Shown here: positions 7,566 to 14,936 of the stretch, in pieces
Layout of the letters: every line of letters starts with the position of its first letter
Numbering within the stretch: position 1 is the first letter of the stretch
Source of the DNA: CAWULT01 sp963923455
Lineage (GTDB): Bacteria; Acidobacteriota; Vicinamibacteria; Vicinamibacterales; UBA2999
Direction: 5' to 3'
Length of the DNA: 28,712 nucleotides
Assembly (NCBI GenBank): GCA_963923455.1
Contig: CAWULT010000056.1
Location: forward strand, 1 to 28,712
Position numbers and translations under genes: made by a program
Notes under the pieces: generated by a model
Told to the model about the DNA's origin: nothing
What the model saw: only the letters and a program-made list of their open reading frames with translations
The model's database searches: none

Positions 7566-8224
7566 GCGAGCCGCCCTTCGCGTCCGAGCAGGATCCGGAG
7601 CTTGCGCACCCCGCGGAAGAGGTGCACCCGGACCGTCGCCTCGCTCAAGCCCAGCGCCTGACCCACCTCCCGCGTGCTCTGTTCGGCGATATGGCACAGC
7701 GTGAAGACCGTGCGCTGCCGGTCGGGCAACTGCTCGACGGCCTGGCCGATGCGCCGCGCGTGCTCGCGCGACATCAGCGCTGCCTCGGGACCGGGCTGGG
7801 CGGCGGCGGGCTCCACGACGGGCACGTCCGGGCGCGCCGACGGCTGGACCGTCCACCGGAGCCGGCGGGCGCGGGCCTTGCGCAGATCGAGGCAGCCGTT
7901 GATCAGGATCCGGGTGAACCAGACCTCGAACGGGAGTTCCTCGCGATAGCCGGTGATGTGCGTGAACACTTTGACGAACGCATCCTGCACCGCCTCATCG
8001 GCATCGTGGACGTCGCGCAGGTAGTGGTAGGCGACCCGCGTGGCCCGCCGCTGCTGGTGGGCGACCAGCTCGGCGAACCGCTCGCGGGCGGCGTCCCGGT
8101 TCCCGGCCACGACCAACGCCTTCACCTGAGCGGCCAGTTCCGATCCCCGGGAGAGCGGGGGATCGGACGGCGTCGAGAGCTCGTTCGCACTCGGTGACGC
8201 GGCGCCTCGAGGAGGTGTTCTCAT
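7562..8224 (-). CDS. ECF-type RNA polymerase sigma factor (RpoE/SigW-like)
   Basis: Alternative sigma factor of 220 residues from ATG 8224. Region 2 spans about 45-110 (RDVHDADEAVQDAFVKVFTH, then FEVWFTRILINGCLD), where the core binding and -10 recognition helices lie. A Pro/Ala-rich linker covers about 115-150, and region 4 covers about 155-215 (LPDRQRTVFTLCHIAEQST with the HTH GLSEATVRVHLFRGVRKLR). The first 30 residues are a Ser/Pro-rich extension; the frame is open to 8317 but the ATG at 8224 is the more reasonable start. It overlaps the anti-sigma gene by four bases. The order sigma, anti-sigma, ispH, then the efflux cluster suggests envelope-stress control of its neighbours, which is an inference. 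Confidence 0.9.
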   Translation of the reverse strand: MRTPPRGAASPSANELSTPSDPPLSRGSELAAQVKALVVAGNRDAARERFAELVAHQQRRATRVAYHYLRDVHDADEAVQDAFVKVFTHITGYREELPFEVWFTRILINGCLDLRKARARRLRWTVQPSARPDVPVVEPAAAQPGPEAALMSREHARRIGQAVEQLPDRQRTVFTLCHIAEQSTREVGQALGLSEATVRVHLFRGVRKLRILLGREGRLA

Positions 8225-8324
8225 GCTCGTATACGGATGCGGGCGCGTCGGTTGTTTACTGCACACAACTATACCCCGGAAGCCCCGGTCCGGCGCGTCC
8301 GGGGCGCGGCGGCGCACACGGCGG

Positions 8325-8353
8325 TTGACGCGGCCCCGTTCGCTCTTTACGAT
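8325..8353 (+). promoter_or_regulatory. Housekeeping-type promoter for pckA
   Basis: TTGACG at 8325-8330 and TACGAT at 8348-8353 are separated by 17 bases. This matches 5 of 6 and 4 of 6 consensus positions with ideal spacing. Predicted transcription start is near 8360, giving a leader of about 80 bases before pckA. The gap 8225-8439 also must hold the divergent sigma-factor promoter, for which I see no convincing match. Confidence 0.65.
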
Positions 8354-8439
8354 CTTGGGTTTACGGTACTCGCCGACACGCGCTTTCCGGCGTCGGCTTA
8401 GGGGGTGGCCTCAGCGGCCGCCCGAGGAGTCAGGGAGTC

Positions 8440-10038
8440 ATGACCATGCAGGTTGAGCGGGCGTTCGGCCTCGAGCCCCTTGGCATTGTTCGATCCGGAC
8501 GCGTCCACTGGAACCTGAGCCCGGCCGTCCTCTACGAGGAGGCCATTCGCCGCGGCGAAGCCCAGATGGCCGCCGAGGGTCCGCTCGTGGCACGGACGGG
8601 GCAGCACACCGGCCGGTCGCCGAACGACAAGTTCGTCGTCAAGGAGCCGTCCAGCGAGCAGCACGTCCATTGGGGCGCCGTCAACCGTCCGGTCGACGAG
8701 GCCAAGTTCGACGCGCTCCACCGCGACATGATGGCGTATCTGCAGGACAAGGAATTGTTCGTCCTCGACGCCTGGGCTGGCGCCGACGGCAAGTACCGCC
8801 TGCCGATCCGCGTCGTCAACCAGTTCGCCTGGCACAACCTGTTCGCCCGGAACATGTTCATCCCGGAGAACAACGCGTCGCGGCAGGCGCAGCACAAGCC
8901 CGAATTCACCGTGATCGACGCGCCGCTCTTCAAGGCCGATCCCGAGAAGCACGGCACGCGGTCCGAGGTGTTCATCTTCGTGCACTTCGGCAAGAAGGTC
9001 GTGCTGATCGGCGGCACCCACTACGCCGGCGAGATCAAGAAGTCGATCTTCACCATCCTGAACTACACGTTGCCGCTGCAGGGCGTGCTGTCGATGCACT
9101 GCTCGGCCAACATCGGCGAGGGGGGCGACACGGCGCTCTTCTTCGGGCTCTCGGGCACGGGCAAGACGACGCTCTCGAGCGATCCGGACCGCCGCCTGAT
9201 CGGCGACGACGAGCACGGCTGGAGCGACACGGGTGTCTTCAACTTCGAGGGCGGCTGCTACGCGAAGGTCATCAAGCTGTCGGCCGAGGCCGAGCCGCAG
9301 ATCTACGCGACGACGAGGCGATTCGGGACGATCCTGGAGAACGTGGTCGTCGACCCGCAGACCCGCGCCCTCGACCTCGACGACGCGTCGCTGACCGAGA
9401 ACACCCGCGCGTCGTACCCGATCACGTTCATCGACAACGCGGAACTCAGCGGCCACGGCGGCCATCCGGCCAACGTGATCATGCTGACGGCGGACGCCTA
9501 CGGCGTGCTGCCGCCGATCGCGCGGCTGACGCCTGAGGCGGCGATGTACCACTTCCTCTCCGGCTACACGGCGCGCGTCGCCGGCACCGAGAAGGGCGTG
9601 ACCGAGCCGAAGGCGACGTTCAGCACGTGCTTCGGCGCGCCGTTCCTGCCCCTCAACCCGAACGTCTATGCCAGGATGCTGGGCGAGAAGATCGCCAAGC
9701 GCGACGCGAAGGTGTGGCTCGTCAACACGGGATGGACCGGCGGGCCCTACGGCGTCGGCAGCCGCATGAAGATCGCCTACACTCGCGCGATGATCACCGC
9801 GGCGCTGACGGGCAAACTCGACAACGTGGCGTACCAGAAGCACTCGATCTTCAACCTGGACATGCCGACGGCGTGCCCAGGCGTGCCCGACGCGGTGCTC
9901 GACCCGCGCAGCACGTGGGACGACGCCGCGAAGTACGACGAGCAGGCCCGGAAGCTGGCCCAGATGTTCGTCGAGAACTTCAAGACGTTCGAGAAGGACG
10001 TGACCCCGGCCGTCAAGGCCGCCGGGCCGCAGGCCTAG
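8440..10038 (+). CDS. pckA: Phosphoenolpyruvate carboxykinase (ATP)
   Basis: Converts oxaloacetate and ATP to PEP, CO2 and ADP: the gluconeogenic entry step, in the cytoplasm. With 532 residues it has the normal length of the ATP-dependent family. Motifs include RTGQHTGRSPNDKF (52-65, substrate site), GGTHYAGEIKKS (191-202, PEPCK signature around the metal-binding Lys), the P-loop GLSGTGKTT (236-244) and GDDEHGW (255-261) with the metal-binding acidic residues. Start ATG 8440 follows GAGGAG at 8424-8429; a second ATG at 8446 would be too far from it. It has its own promoter (8325-8353) and is followed by a strong hairpin (10050-10076), so it is probably monocistronic or only partly read through into gatB. 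Confidence 0.98.
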   Translation: MTMQVERAFGLEPLGIVRSGRVHWNLSPAVLYEEAIRRGEAQMAAEGPLVARTGQHTGRSPNDKFVVKEPSSEQHVHWGAVNRPVDEAKFDALHRDMMAYLQDKELFVLDAWAGADGKYRLPIRVVNQFAWHNLFARNMFIPENNASRQAQHKPEFTVIDAPLFKADPEKHGTRSEVFIFVHFGKKVVLIGGTHYAGEIKKSIFTILNYTLPLQGVLSMHCSANIGEGGDTALFFGLSGTGKTTLSSDPDRRLIGDDEHGWSDTGVFNFEGGCYAKVIKLSAEAEPQIYATTRRFGTILENVVVDPQTRALDLDDASLTENTRASYPITFIDNAELSGHGGHPANVIMLTADAYGVLPPIARLTPEAAMYHFLSGYTARVAGTEKGVTEPKATFSTCFGAPFLPLNPNVYARMLGEKIAKRDAKVWLVNTGWTGGPYGVGSRMKIAYTRAMITAALTGKLDNVAYQKHSIFNLDMPTACPGVPDAVLDPRSTWDDAAKYDEQARKLAQMFVENFKTFEKDVTPAVKAAGPQA

Positions 10039-10049
10039 CGCTTTCCGAT

Positions 10050-10080
10050 GGCCCGGGGCTCCAGCAGCCCCGGGCCTCTT
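10050..10080 (+). terminator. Strong GC hairpin after pckA, probable terminator
   Basis: Perfect 11-bp stem: GGCCCGGGGCT (10050-10060), loop CCAGC, AGCCCCGGGCC (10066-10076), followed by TCTT, a short T-rich stretch only. It begins 12 bases after the pckA stop and ends 21 bases before the gatB ATG. The stem is very stable, the T tract weak, so termination may be partial. Confidence 0.65.
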
Positions 10081-10097
10081 CGCGCCCGCATTCCCCT

Positions 10098-11543
10098 ATG
10101 CAGTACGAGACCGTCATCGGCCTCGAAGTCCACGCGCAGCTGAACACGCGGACCAAGATCTTCTGCGGGTGCAGCACGGCGTTCGGCGCGCCGCCCAACA
10201 CACACGTCTGCCCGGTGTGCATGGGCGCGCCCGGGGCGCTGCCGGTGCTGAACCGGCAGGCGGTCGACTACGCCCTCGCGGCGGCGCTGGCGCTCGGCTG
10301 CGAGATCCAGCACGAGTCGATCTTCGCCCGGAAGAACTACTTCTATCCCGACCTCCCGAAGGGGTACCAGATCTCGCAGTACGAGCGTCCGCTGGCGCTC
10401 GGCGGTGGCGTCGAGATCGAGGTCGCGGGTGAACGCACCCGCGTGGGCCTGACGCGGATCCACATGGAGGAAGACGCCGGGAAGTCGCTGCACGAGGGCT
10501 TCTTCGACTCCGACCGGCAGACCTACGTCGACTACAACCGGGCGGGCGTGCCGCTCATCGAGATCGTCTCCGAGCCGGACATCCGGAACGCGGCGCAGGC
10601 AGCCGAGTACTTCGCGCGGCTGCGGGACATCCTGGTCTGGCTCGGCGTCAACGACGGCAACATGGAAGAGGGGAGCCTGCGCTGCGACGCCAACGTGTCG
10701 GTGCGCCCGGTGGGCCAGGCCGCGTTCGGCACGAAGGCGGAGGTGAAGAACCTGAACTCCTTCCGGTATCTCCAGAAGGCCCTCGAATACGAGATCGCGC
10801 GCCAGATCGACCTCGTCTCGAGCGGCGGCGTGGTGGTCCAGGAGACGCGCCTGTTCGACTCCGGCTCGGGCCGCACGCACTCGATGCGCAGCAAGGAGGA
10901 GGCGCACGACTACCGGTACTTCCCGGAGCCGGATCTGCCGCCGCTCGTGGTCGACGAGGCCCGGATCGCACGCGTGCGCGCGGCGATGCCCGAGCTCCCC
11001 GAGGCGCGCCGTCGCCGTTTCGTGTCCGAGTACGGCCTGCCCGAATACGACGCCGGCGTGCTGACGCAGTCGCCGGCGCTGGCGGCGTACTTCGAGGCGG
11101 TCGCCCGGGCCGCGGGCAACGCGAAGTCGGCCAGCAACTGGGTGATGGGCGAACTGCTGCGCGTGCTGAAGGAGCGCGGCACCGCCATCGAACAGGTGCC
11201 GCTCGCCGCCGAGGCGCTGGCGGGGCTCGTCACGCTGGTGGACGCCGGCACGATCAGCAGTTCGATCGGCAAGGAGGTCTTCGCCAGGATGTACGACTCC
11301 GGCCGTCAGGCCGCCGACATCGTGGCGGCCGAGGGCCTCGCGCAGAACAGCGACGAAGGCGCGCTCGCGCCGATCATCGCCGACGTGATCGGAGCCAATG
11401 CCGACGCGGTCGCCCAGGTCCGCGCCGGCAAGGCGCAGACGTTCGGGTTCCTGGTGGGGCAGGTCATGAAGCGCAGCGGCGGCAAGGCCAACCCGAAGCT
11501 CGCCAGCGAGCTGCTCAAGGCGGCCATCGAGCGGGCCGGCTGA
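10098..11543 (+). CDS. gatB: Aspartyl/glutamyl-tRNA(Asn/Gln) amidotransferase subunit B
   Basis: Kinase/transferase subunit of the GatCAB complex, which turns Glu-tRNA(Gln) or Asp-tRNA(Asn) into the correct amide form. The 481 residues match the usual length (about 475-480). It begins YETVIGLEVHAQLNT, the family signature; zinc-type cysteines are C23, C25, C38 and C41 (FCGCS, CPVC). YPDLPKGYQISQYE follows, and the C-terminal tRNA-binding GatB/YqeY tail covers about 330-481. The open frame extends upstream as far as 9627, inside pckA, but ATG 10098 gives the exact family N-terminus. There is no recognisable ribosome site before it and only 21 bases separate it from the preceding hairpin. gatA and gatC are not in the window. 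Confidence 0.97.
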   Translation: MQYETVIGLEVHAQLNTRTKIFCGCSTAFGAPPNTHVCPVCMGAPGALPVLNRQAVDYALAAALALGCEIQHESIFARKNYFYPDLPKGYQISQYERPLALGGGVEIEVAGERTRVGLTRIHMEEDAGKSLHEGFFDSDRQTYVDYNRAGVPLIEIVSEPDIRNAAQAAEYFARLRDILVWLGVNDGNMEEGSLRCDANVSVRPVGQAAFGTKAEVKNLNSFRYLQKALEYEIARQIDLVSSGGVVVQETRLFDSGSGRTHSMRSKEEAHDYRYFPEPDLPPLVVDEARIARVRAAMPELPEARRRRFVSEYGLPEYDAGVLTQSPALAAYFEAVARAAGNAKSASNWVMGELLRVLKERGTAIEQVPLAAEALAGLVTLVDAGTISSSIGKEVFARMYDSGRQAADIVAAEGLAQNSDEGALAPIIADVIGANADAVAQVRAGKAQTFGFLVGQVMKRSGGKANPKLASELLKAAIERAG

Positions 11544-11602
11544 ACGCTCGTGCGGCGCTGCACGGTGCCGAGGCCGGGGACGGCGCTCCGCCTCGCCCGC
11601 GG

Positions 11603-11611
11603 TGCTATACT
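11603..11611 (+). promoter_or_regulatory. Extended -10 promoter for ftsEX
   Basis: TGCTATACT at 11603-11611 fits an extended -10 element (TGn plus TATACT, 5 of 6). No good -35 lies 16-18 bases upstream. The predicted start near 11618 lies 3 bases before GTG 11621 and about 48 before GTG 11666. The 59-base stretch between gatB and this element shows nothing else convincing. Confidence 0.5.
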
Positions 11612-11665
11612 CGTCGACAGGTGCCGGCGCGTATCGCCGTGCGCAACCCAGAGCCACCAAGCAGC

Positions 11666-12325
11666 GTGATCGAGACGCAGCACCTCTCGAAACTCTACGG
11701 CCGCGGCCTGTATGCGCTGCACGACCTGTCGTTGACGGTCGACAACGGAGAGTTCGTGTTCCTGACGGGGCCGAGCGGCGCCGGCAAGTCCACGTTCCTG
11801 CGCCTGCTCCTGATGCAGGAGTCCCCCAGCGAAGGCGAGATCTTCGTCAACGGTCACAACCTCTCGCGCCTGAGCCGGCGTGAGCGCCAGGAGTACCGGC
11901 GCGGCATCGGGTTCGTCTTCCAGGACTTCAAGCTGATTCCCACGCGCACGGTGCTCGAGAACATCTCGTTCGTGTCGGAAGTGCTCGGCGTGTCGCCCGC
12001 GCAGCAGCGGCGGCGGGCGTTCCAGGTACTCAAGTGGGTGGGCCTGCAGCACCGGATCAATGCCTATCCCGCCGAACTCTCCGGGGGCGAGCAGCAGCGC
12101 GTCGCGATCGCGCGGGCGCTCGTCAATGACCCTCCCCTGCTCATCGCCGACGAGCCCACGGGCAATCTCGATCCCGACCTGTCGCTCGAGATCATGAACC
12201 TGCTGCGCGAGGTCAACGCGGGCGGCACGACGGTGCTGGTCGCGACGCACGATCGGGAGCTCATCCGGCTCGTCGGCCGCCGGACCGTGACCCTGGACCA
12301 GGGCCGCGTCGTCGAGGTGGCATGA
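11666..12325 (+). CDS. ftsE: Cell division ATP-binding protein FtsE
   Basis: ATPase of the FtsEX ABC-type complex, which sits at the division ring and activates cell-wall hydrolases through FtsX. Counted from GTG 11666 (219 residues), Walker A GPSGAGKST is at 35-43, the Q-loop in FVFQDFKLI at 83-91, the ABC signature LSGGEQQR at 138-145, Walker B LLIADEP at 158-164 and the switch His at 195. FQDFKL and the overall length are typical of FtsE. GTG 11666 aligns with the normal FtsE N-terminus; an in-frame GTG at 11621 would add 15 residues and lie almost at the predicted transcription start. The stop overlaps the ftsX ATG. Confidence 0.94.
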   Translation: MIETQHLSKLYGRGLYALHDLSLTVDNGEFVFLTGPSGAGKSTFLRLLLMQESPSEGEIFVNGHNLSRLSRRERQEYRRGIGFVFQDFKLIPTRTVLENISFVSEVLGVSPAQQRRRAFQVLKWVGLQHRINAYPAELSGGEQQRVAIARALVNDPPLLIADEPTGNLDPDLSLEIMNLLREVNAGGTTVLVATHDRELIRLVGRRTVTLDQGRVVEVA

Positions 12326-13209
12326 GGGCGCTCGACTACGCGCTGCGGCGGGGGTGGGCCGGGCTCTGGCGCCAGCGCGGTTCGAGCGCGTTCGCCGTGC
12401 TGGCCATCGCGCTGGCGATCATCGTGCTGGGCTCCCTGCTGCTCGTCACCTGGAACGTCGAGCGGCTGCTGGCACGCTGGACGGCTGGCGCCGAGTTCTC
12501 GGTGTTCCTGCGCGACGACGCCACGTCGGAGCAGCGCGGGATGGTCGAGGCGCTGATCGATCAGAGCGGCGCGACGTCGGGACGGGAGTACGTCTCGAAG
12601 GAGCAGGCCCTGACGCGGTTCCGCGCCGAGTTCGCCGATCTCGCCTCCCTGACCAACGGCCTCGACGGCAATCCGTTCCCGGCCTCGCTCGAGGTGCGGC
12701 TGGTCAGGGCGGCCGAGCAGGACGGCCGCGCCGACGTCCTGTTGCGAAGGGTGGTCACGCTGCCGGGGGTATCGGACGTCCGGTACGACCGCGAGTGGCT
12801 GTCGCGCGTGGGGGAGGGCCTCGACGCCCTTCGAACCGGCGCCTTCGGGCTGGCGCTGCTGATGGCCGTGGCCGCGGCGGTGACCGTGGCCAGCGTAGTG
12901 CGGCTCAGCCTCGACGCGCGGCGCGAGGAGATCGAGATCATGGAACTCGTCGGCGCCTCGATGACATTCATTCGTGGCCCGTTCGTCGCCGAGGGACTGC
13001 TGCAGGGAGGGCTCGGCGCCGCCCTGGCGTTGCTGCTGCTGTGGCTCGGGTTCGCACTGGCCGACGCCTCCTGGGGGGCGCGGCTGGCGACCATGCTGGA
13101 AGGGATGCCGCCCGCGTTCCTGCCCGCGCGCACCTGCGCCGTGCTGCTGGCCGGGGGGATGACCGTGGGCGGGTTGGGCGGATTGATCGCGTCGCGGCAC
13201 GCGGCCTAG
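12322..13209 (+). CDS. ftsX: Cell division protein FtsX
   Basis: Membrane partner of FtsE, 295 residues, starting at ATG 12322 inside the ftsE stop (ATGA). It has the FtsX layout: a cytoplasmic basic N-terminus, a first membrane helix at about 23-43, and an extracytoplasmic domain (about 45-170). Three further helices follow at about 173-195, 222-246 and 268-290. The motif REEIEIMELVGAS (about 201-213) and RGPFVAEGLLQG are the conserved cytoplasmic loop of the FtsX/permease family. The complex transmits ATP hydrolysis to periplasmic amidase activation. Coupling to ftsE by overlap is the usual arrangement. Confidence 0.94.
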   Translation: MRALDYALRRGWAGLWRQRGSSAFAVLAIALAIIVLGSLLLVTWNVERLLARWTAGAEFSVFLRDDATSEQRGMVEALIDQSGATSGREYVSKEQALTRFRAEFADLASLTNGLDGNPFPASLEVRLVRAAEQDGRADVLLRRVVTLPGVSDVRYDREWLSRVGEGLDALRTGAFGLALLMAVAAAVTVASVVRLSLDARREEIEIMELVGASMTFIRGPFVAEGLLQGGLGAALALLLLWLGFALADASWGARLATMLEGMPPAFLPARTCAVLLAGGMTVGGLGGLIASRHAA

Positions 13210-13269
13210 CGCCGCGGCCGGCGGCCGATGGGCGGGCGGTTCGGGGTGCGGGGCCCTGGCCGTGCCGCG

Positions 13270-13299
13270 TTGACAGCGGCCAGGGACGGTCGCTACACT
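13270..13299 (+). promoter_or_regulatory. Promoter before the small unknown gene
   Basis: TTGACA (13270-13275, perfect -35), 18-base spacer, TACACT (13294-13299, 4 of 6). The predicted start near 13306 leaves a leader of only about 9 bases before ATG 13315. The purine-rich AAAGGAAA at 13301-13308 would then be only partly transcribed. Confidence 0.6.
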
Positions 13300-13314
13300 G
13301 AAAGGAAATCGGGC

Positions 13315-13626
13315 ATGCCTTCGTCACGGGATCGCCTTGCTCGTTACCTGACCGATTCGCTCCCGCAGTGGGATCTCCCCTGTCCCTCCCGCGCCAGCTT
13401 CTACCGGGAGGAGTTCATCAAGTGCCAGCAGTGTCTCGACCAGCAGCGTGAGCACTACTCCGAACGCGCGGTCTCCGAGGTGGAGGAGGCCCTGATGCGC
13501 GTGATGGACCAGCTCGACCGGCTCTGCGACAAGGCCGACGCCGACCAGATCATCAGCAACATCCTCCGACAATTCGACGCCGTGACAGGGTTGTCCGCCT
13601 GGACCGACCCTCGGCAAGTGAACTGA
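13315..13626 (+). CDS. Small conserved-looking protein of unknown function, CxxC
   Basis: Protein of 103 residues that I do not recognise. It is hydrophilic and mostly helical, with no signal peptide or membrane segment. It has four cysteines: C23 in DLPCPS, C37 and C40 forming CQQC, and C71 in DRLCDK. The pattern could bind a metal or form disulfides, but nothing proves it. The middle (about 44-90) is rich in charged and Leu/Val residues and looks like a helical bundle or short coiled coil. Start ATG 13315 is preceded by AAAGGAAA and by a good promoter, so the gene is likely real and expressed from its own start. It lies between ftsX and the glycerate kinase gene, 38 bases ahead of the latter. 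Confidence 0.75.
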   Translation: MPSSRDRLARYLTDSLPQWDLPCPSRASFYREEFIKCQQCLDQQREHYSERAVSEVEEALMRVMDQLDRLCDKADADQIISNILRQFDAVTGLSAWTDPRQVN

Positions 13627-13664
13627 CTTCCTCGGCCGCAGAACGACGAGACGACCTGAGGGCC

Positions 13665-14930
13665 GTGCTGCAGGCGGCCCTCGACGAGGTCGATGCCGGA
13701 CGTCTGGTGCGCCGCGCGCTGCAGGGCCGTGCCCTGTCCGGGACGCTCGAGGCGGCGGCGGCCGTGGACGTGCTGGCCGCCGGCAAAGCGGCCGGCGTGA
13801 TGCTGGCGGCCTTCGCCGACGAGATCCGCCGGCCCGTCCGGGCGCTCGTGGGCATCGGACCAGGCCGGCCCGCGTCGTTGCCGGCCGCCGTCGAATGGTA
13901 CGCGGGCGGCCATCCGTTGCCCGATGACGGCAGCGTGGCCGGCGCGCGACGTGCCCTGGCGCTCGCGTCCGGGTCCGCGCCAGGCGAGGTCCTCGTCGTC
14001 CTGCTGTCCGGTGGGGGCTCCGCGCTCATGGCGCTGCCGGCCGCGACGCTGACGCTTCGCGACAAGCAGGACACCGTCGCCACGCTCATGGCCCAGGGGG
14101 CGGACATCTACGAGCTCAACACCGTCCGCAAGCACCTGTCGGCGGTGAAGGGCGGCCAGCTGGCCGCTGCGGCGCGCGGTGCCGTCGTCACGCTGGTCGT
14201 GTCGGACGTCGTCGGGGACGATCTGTCGGTCATCGCCTCGGGCCCGACGGTGGGGGACGCCAGCACGTTCACGGACGCCCTGGCGGTGCTGGAGCGGCGC
14301 GGCGGCCTGGAGCGGTATCCCACGGCCGCGGTCGCCCGGTTGCGCGCCGGCGTGGCAGGCGCAGTGCCCGACACGCCGCCCCCGTCGGACCCTCGGCTCG
14401 CGCGGGCCGCCGTCCACCTGATCGGACGGCAGCGCGGCGCGATCGACGGGGCGCGGCGGGCGGCCGCTTCGCGCGGATACGAGGTCCATGTCGTGGACCG
14501 TCCCGTCACCGGCGAGGCCCGCGTGGCGGGACGCGCGCACGTGGCGGACGTGGCGCGGCTCGTCTCGCAGATGGGCCGGCCGGCCTGCGTGATCGCCGCG
14601 GGCGAGACCACCGTGACGGTGACCGGGCGCGGCAAGGGCGGCCGGAACCAGGAGTTCGCGCTCGCGATGGCCCAGGCGATGGCGGAGACCGGGTTCGACG
14701 CCGTCGGCGCCAGCCTGGGCACCGACGGCATCGACGGACCGACCGACGCGGCCGGGGCCATCGTGGACCGGGATACCCTGGCGCGGGCACGGGCACTCGG
14801 CCTGGCCGCGCCCGACCAGTACCTCGCCGACAACGACACCTACACCTTCTTCGCCCGGACGGGTGACCTGATTCGGACGGGCCCAACGAGCACGAACGTC
14901 GGCGACCTGCAAGTGGTCCTGATCGGGTAA
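13665..14930 (+). CDS. Glycerate 2-kinase (MOFRL family)
   Basis: Phosphorylates D-glycerate to 2-phosphoglycerate with ATP, feeding glyoxylate or serine-derived carbon into glycolysis. It is a DUF4147/MOFRL-type protein of 421 residues. Motifs counted from GTG 13665 are AAGKAA (38-43), GGHPLPD (81-87), LSGGGSAL (114-121), ELNTVRKHLS with the active-site basic residues (about 147-156) and the C-terminal MOFRL motif GGRNQEFAL (325-333), followed by GTDGIDGPTDAAGA. Homology seems to begin a few residues before GTG 13665, but no ATG, GTG or TTG lies further upstream in frame near it, so this start is accepted with some doubt. RNase R follows after only 6 bases. Confidence 0.9.
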   Translation: MLQAALDEVDAGRLVRRALQGRALSGTLEAAAAVDVLAAGKAAGVMLAAFADEIRRPVRALVGIGPGRPASLPAAVEWYAGGHPLPDDGSVAGARRALALASGSAPGEVLVVLLSGGGSALMALPAATLTLRDKQDTVATLMAQGADIYELNTVRKHLSAVKGGQLAAAARGAVVTLVVSDVVGDDLSVIASGPTVGDASTFTDALAVLERRGGLERYPTAAVARLRAGVAGAVPDTPPPSDPRLARAAVHLIGRQRGAIDGARRAAASRGYEVHVVDRPVTGEARVAGRAHVADVARLVSQMGRPACVIAAGETTVTVTGRGKGGRNQEFALAMAQAMAETGFDAVGASLGTDGIDGPTDAAGAIVDRDTLARARALGLAAPDQYLADNDTYTFFARTGDLIRTGPTSTNVGDLQVVLIG

Positions 14931-14936
14931 CACACC

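Noticed and set aside
8251..8269. GTTGT/ACAAC inverted repeat upstream of the sigma gene as an operator
   Set aside because: Only 5 bp per arm with a 9-base loop; too short to separate from chance, and no promoter elements fit around it convincingly.
8398..9843. 481-residue minus-strand frame opposite pckA
   Set aside because: pckA is unambiguous on the plus strand; the antisense frame has no recognisable motif and no ribosome site.
11569..11595. CGAGGC/GCCTCG hairpin after gatB as a terminator
   Set aside because: Six-bp stem with a 15-base loop and no T run; overlaps the region just before the ftsE promoter.
12322..13209. FtsX as a lipoprotein-export or MacB-type permease
   Set aside because: Length, topology, the REEIEIMELVGAS motif and coupling to a 219-residue FtsE fit FtsX, not the longer MacB/LolC permeases.
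13210..13223. CGCCG-CGGC-CGGCG hairpin after ftsX as a terminator
   Set aside because: Short GC stem in a GC-rich gap, no T run after it; such stems are expected by chance here.
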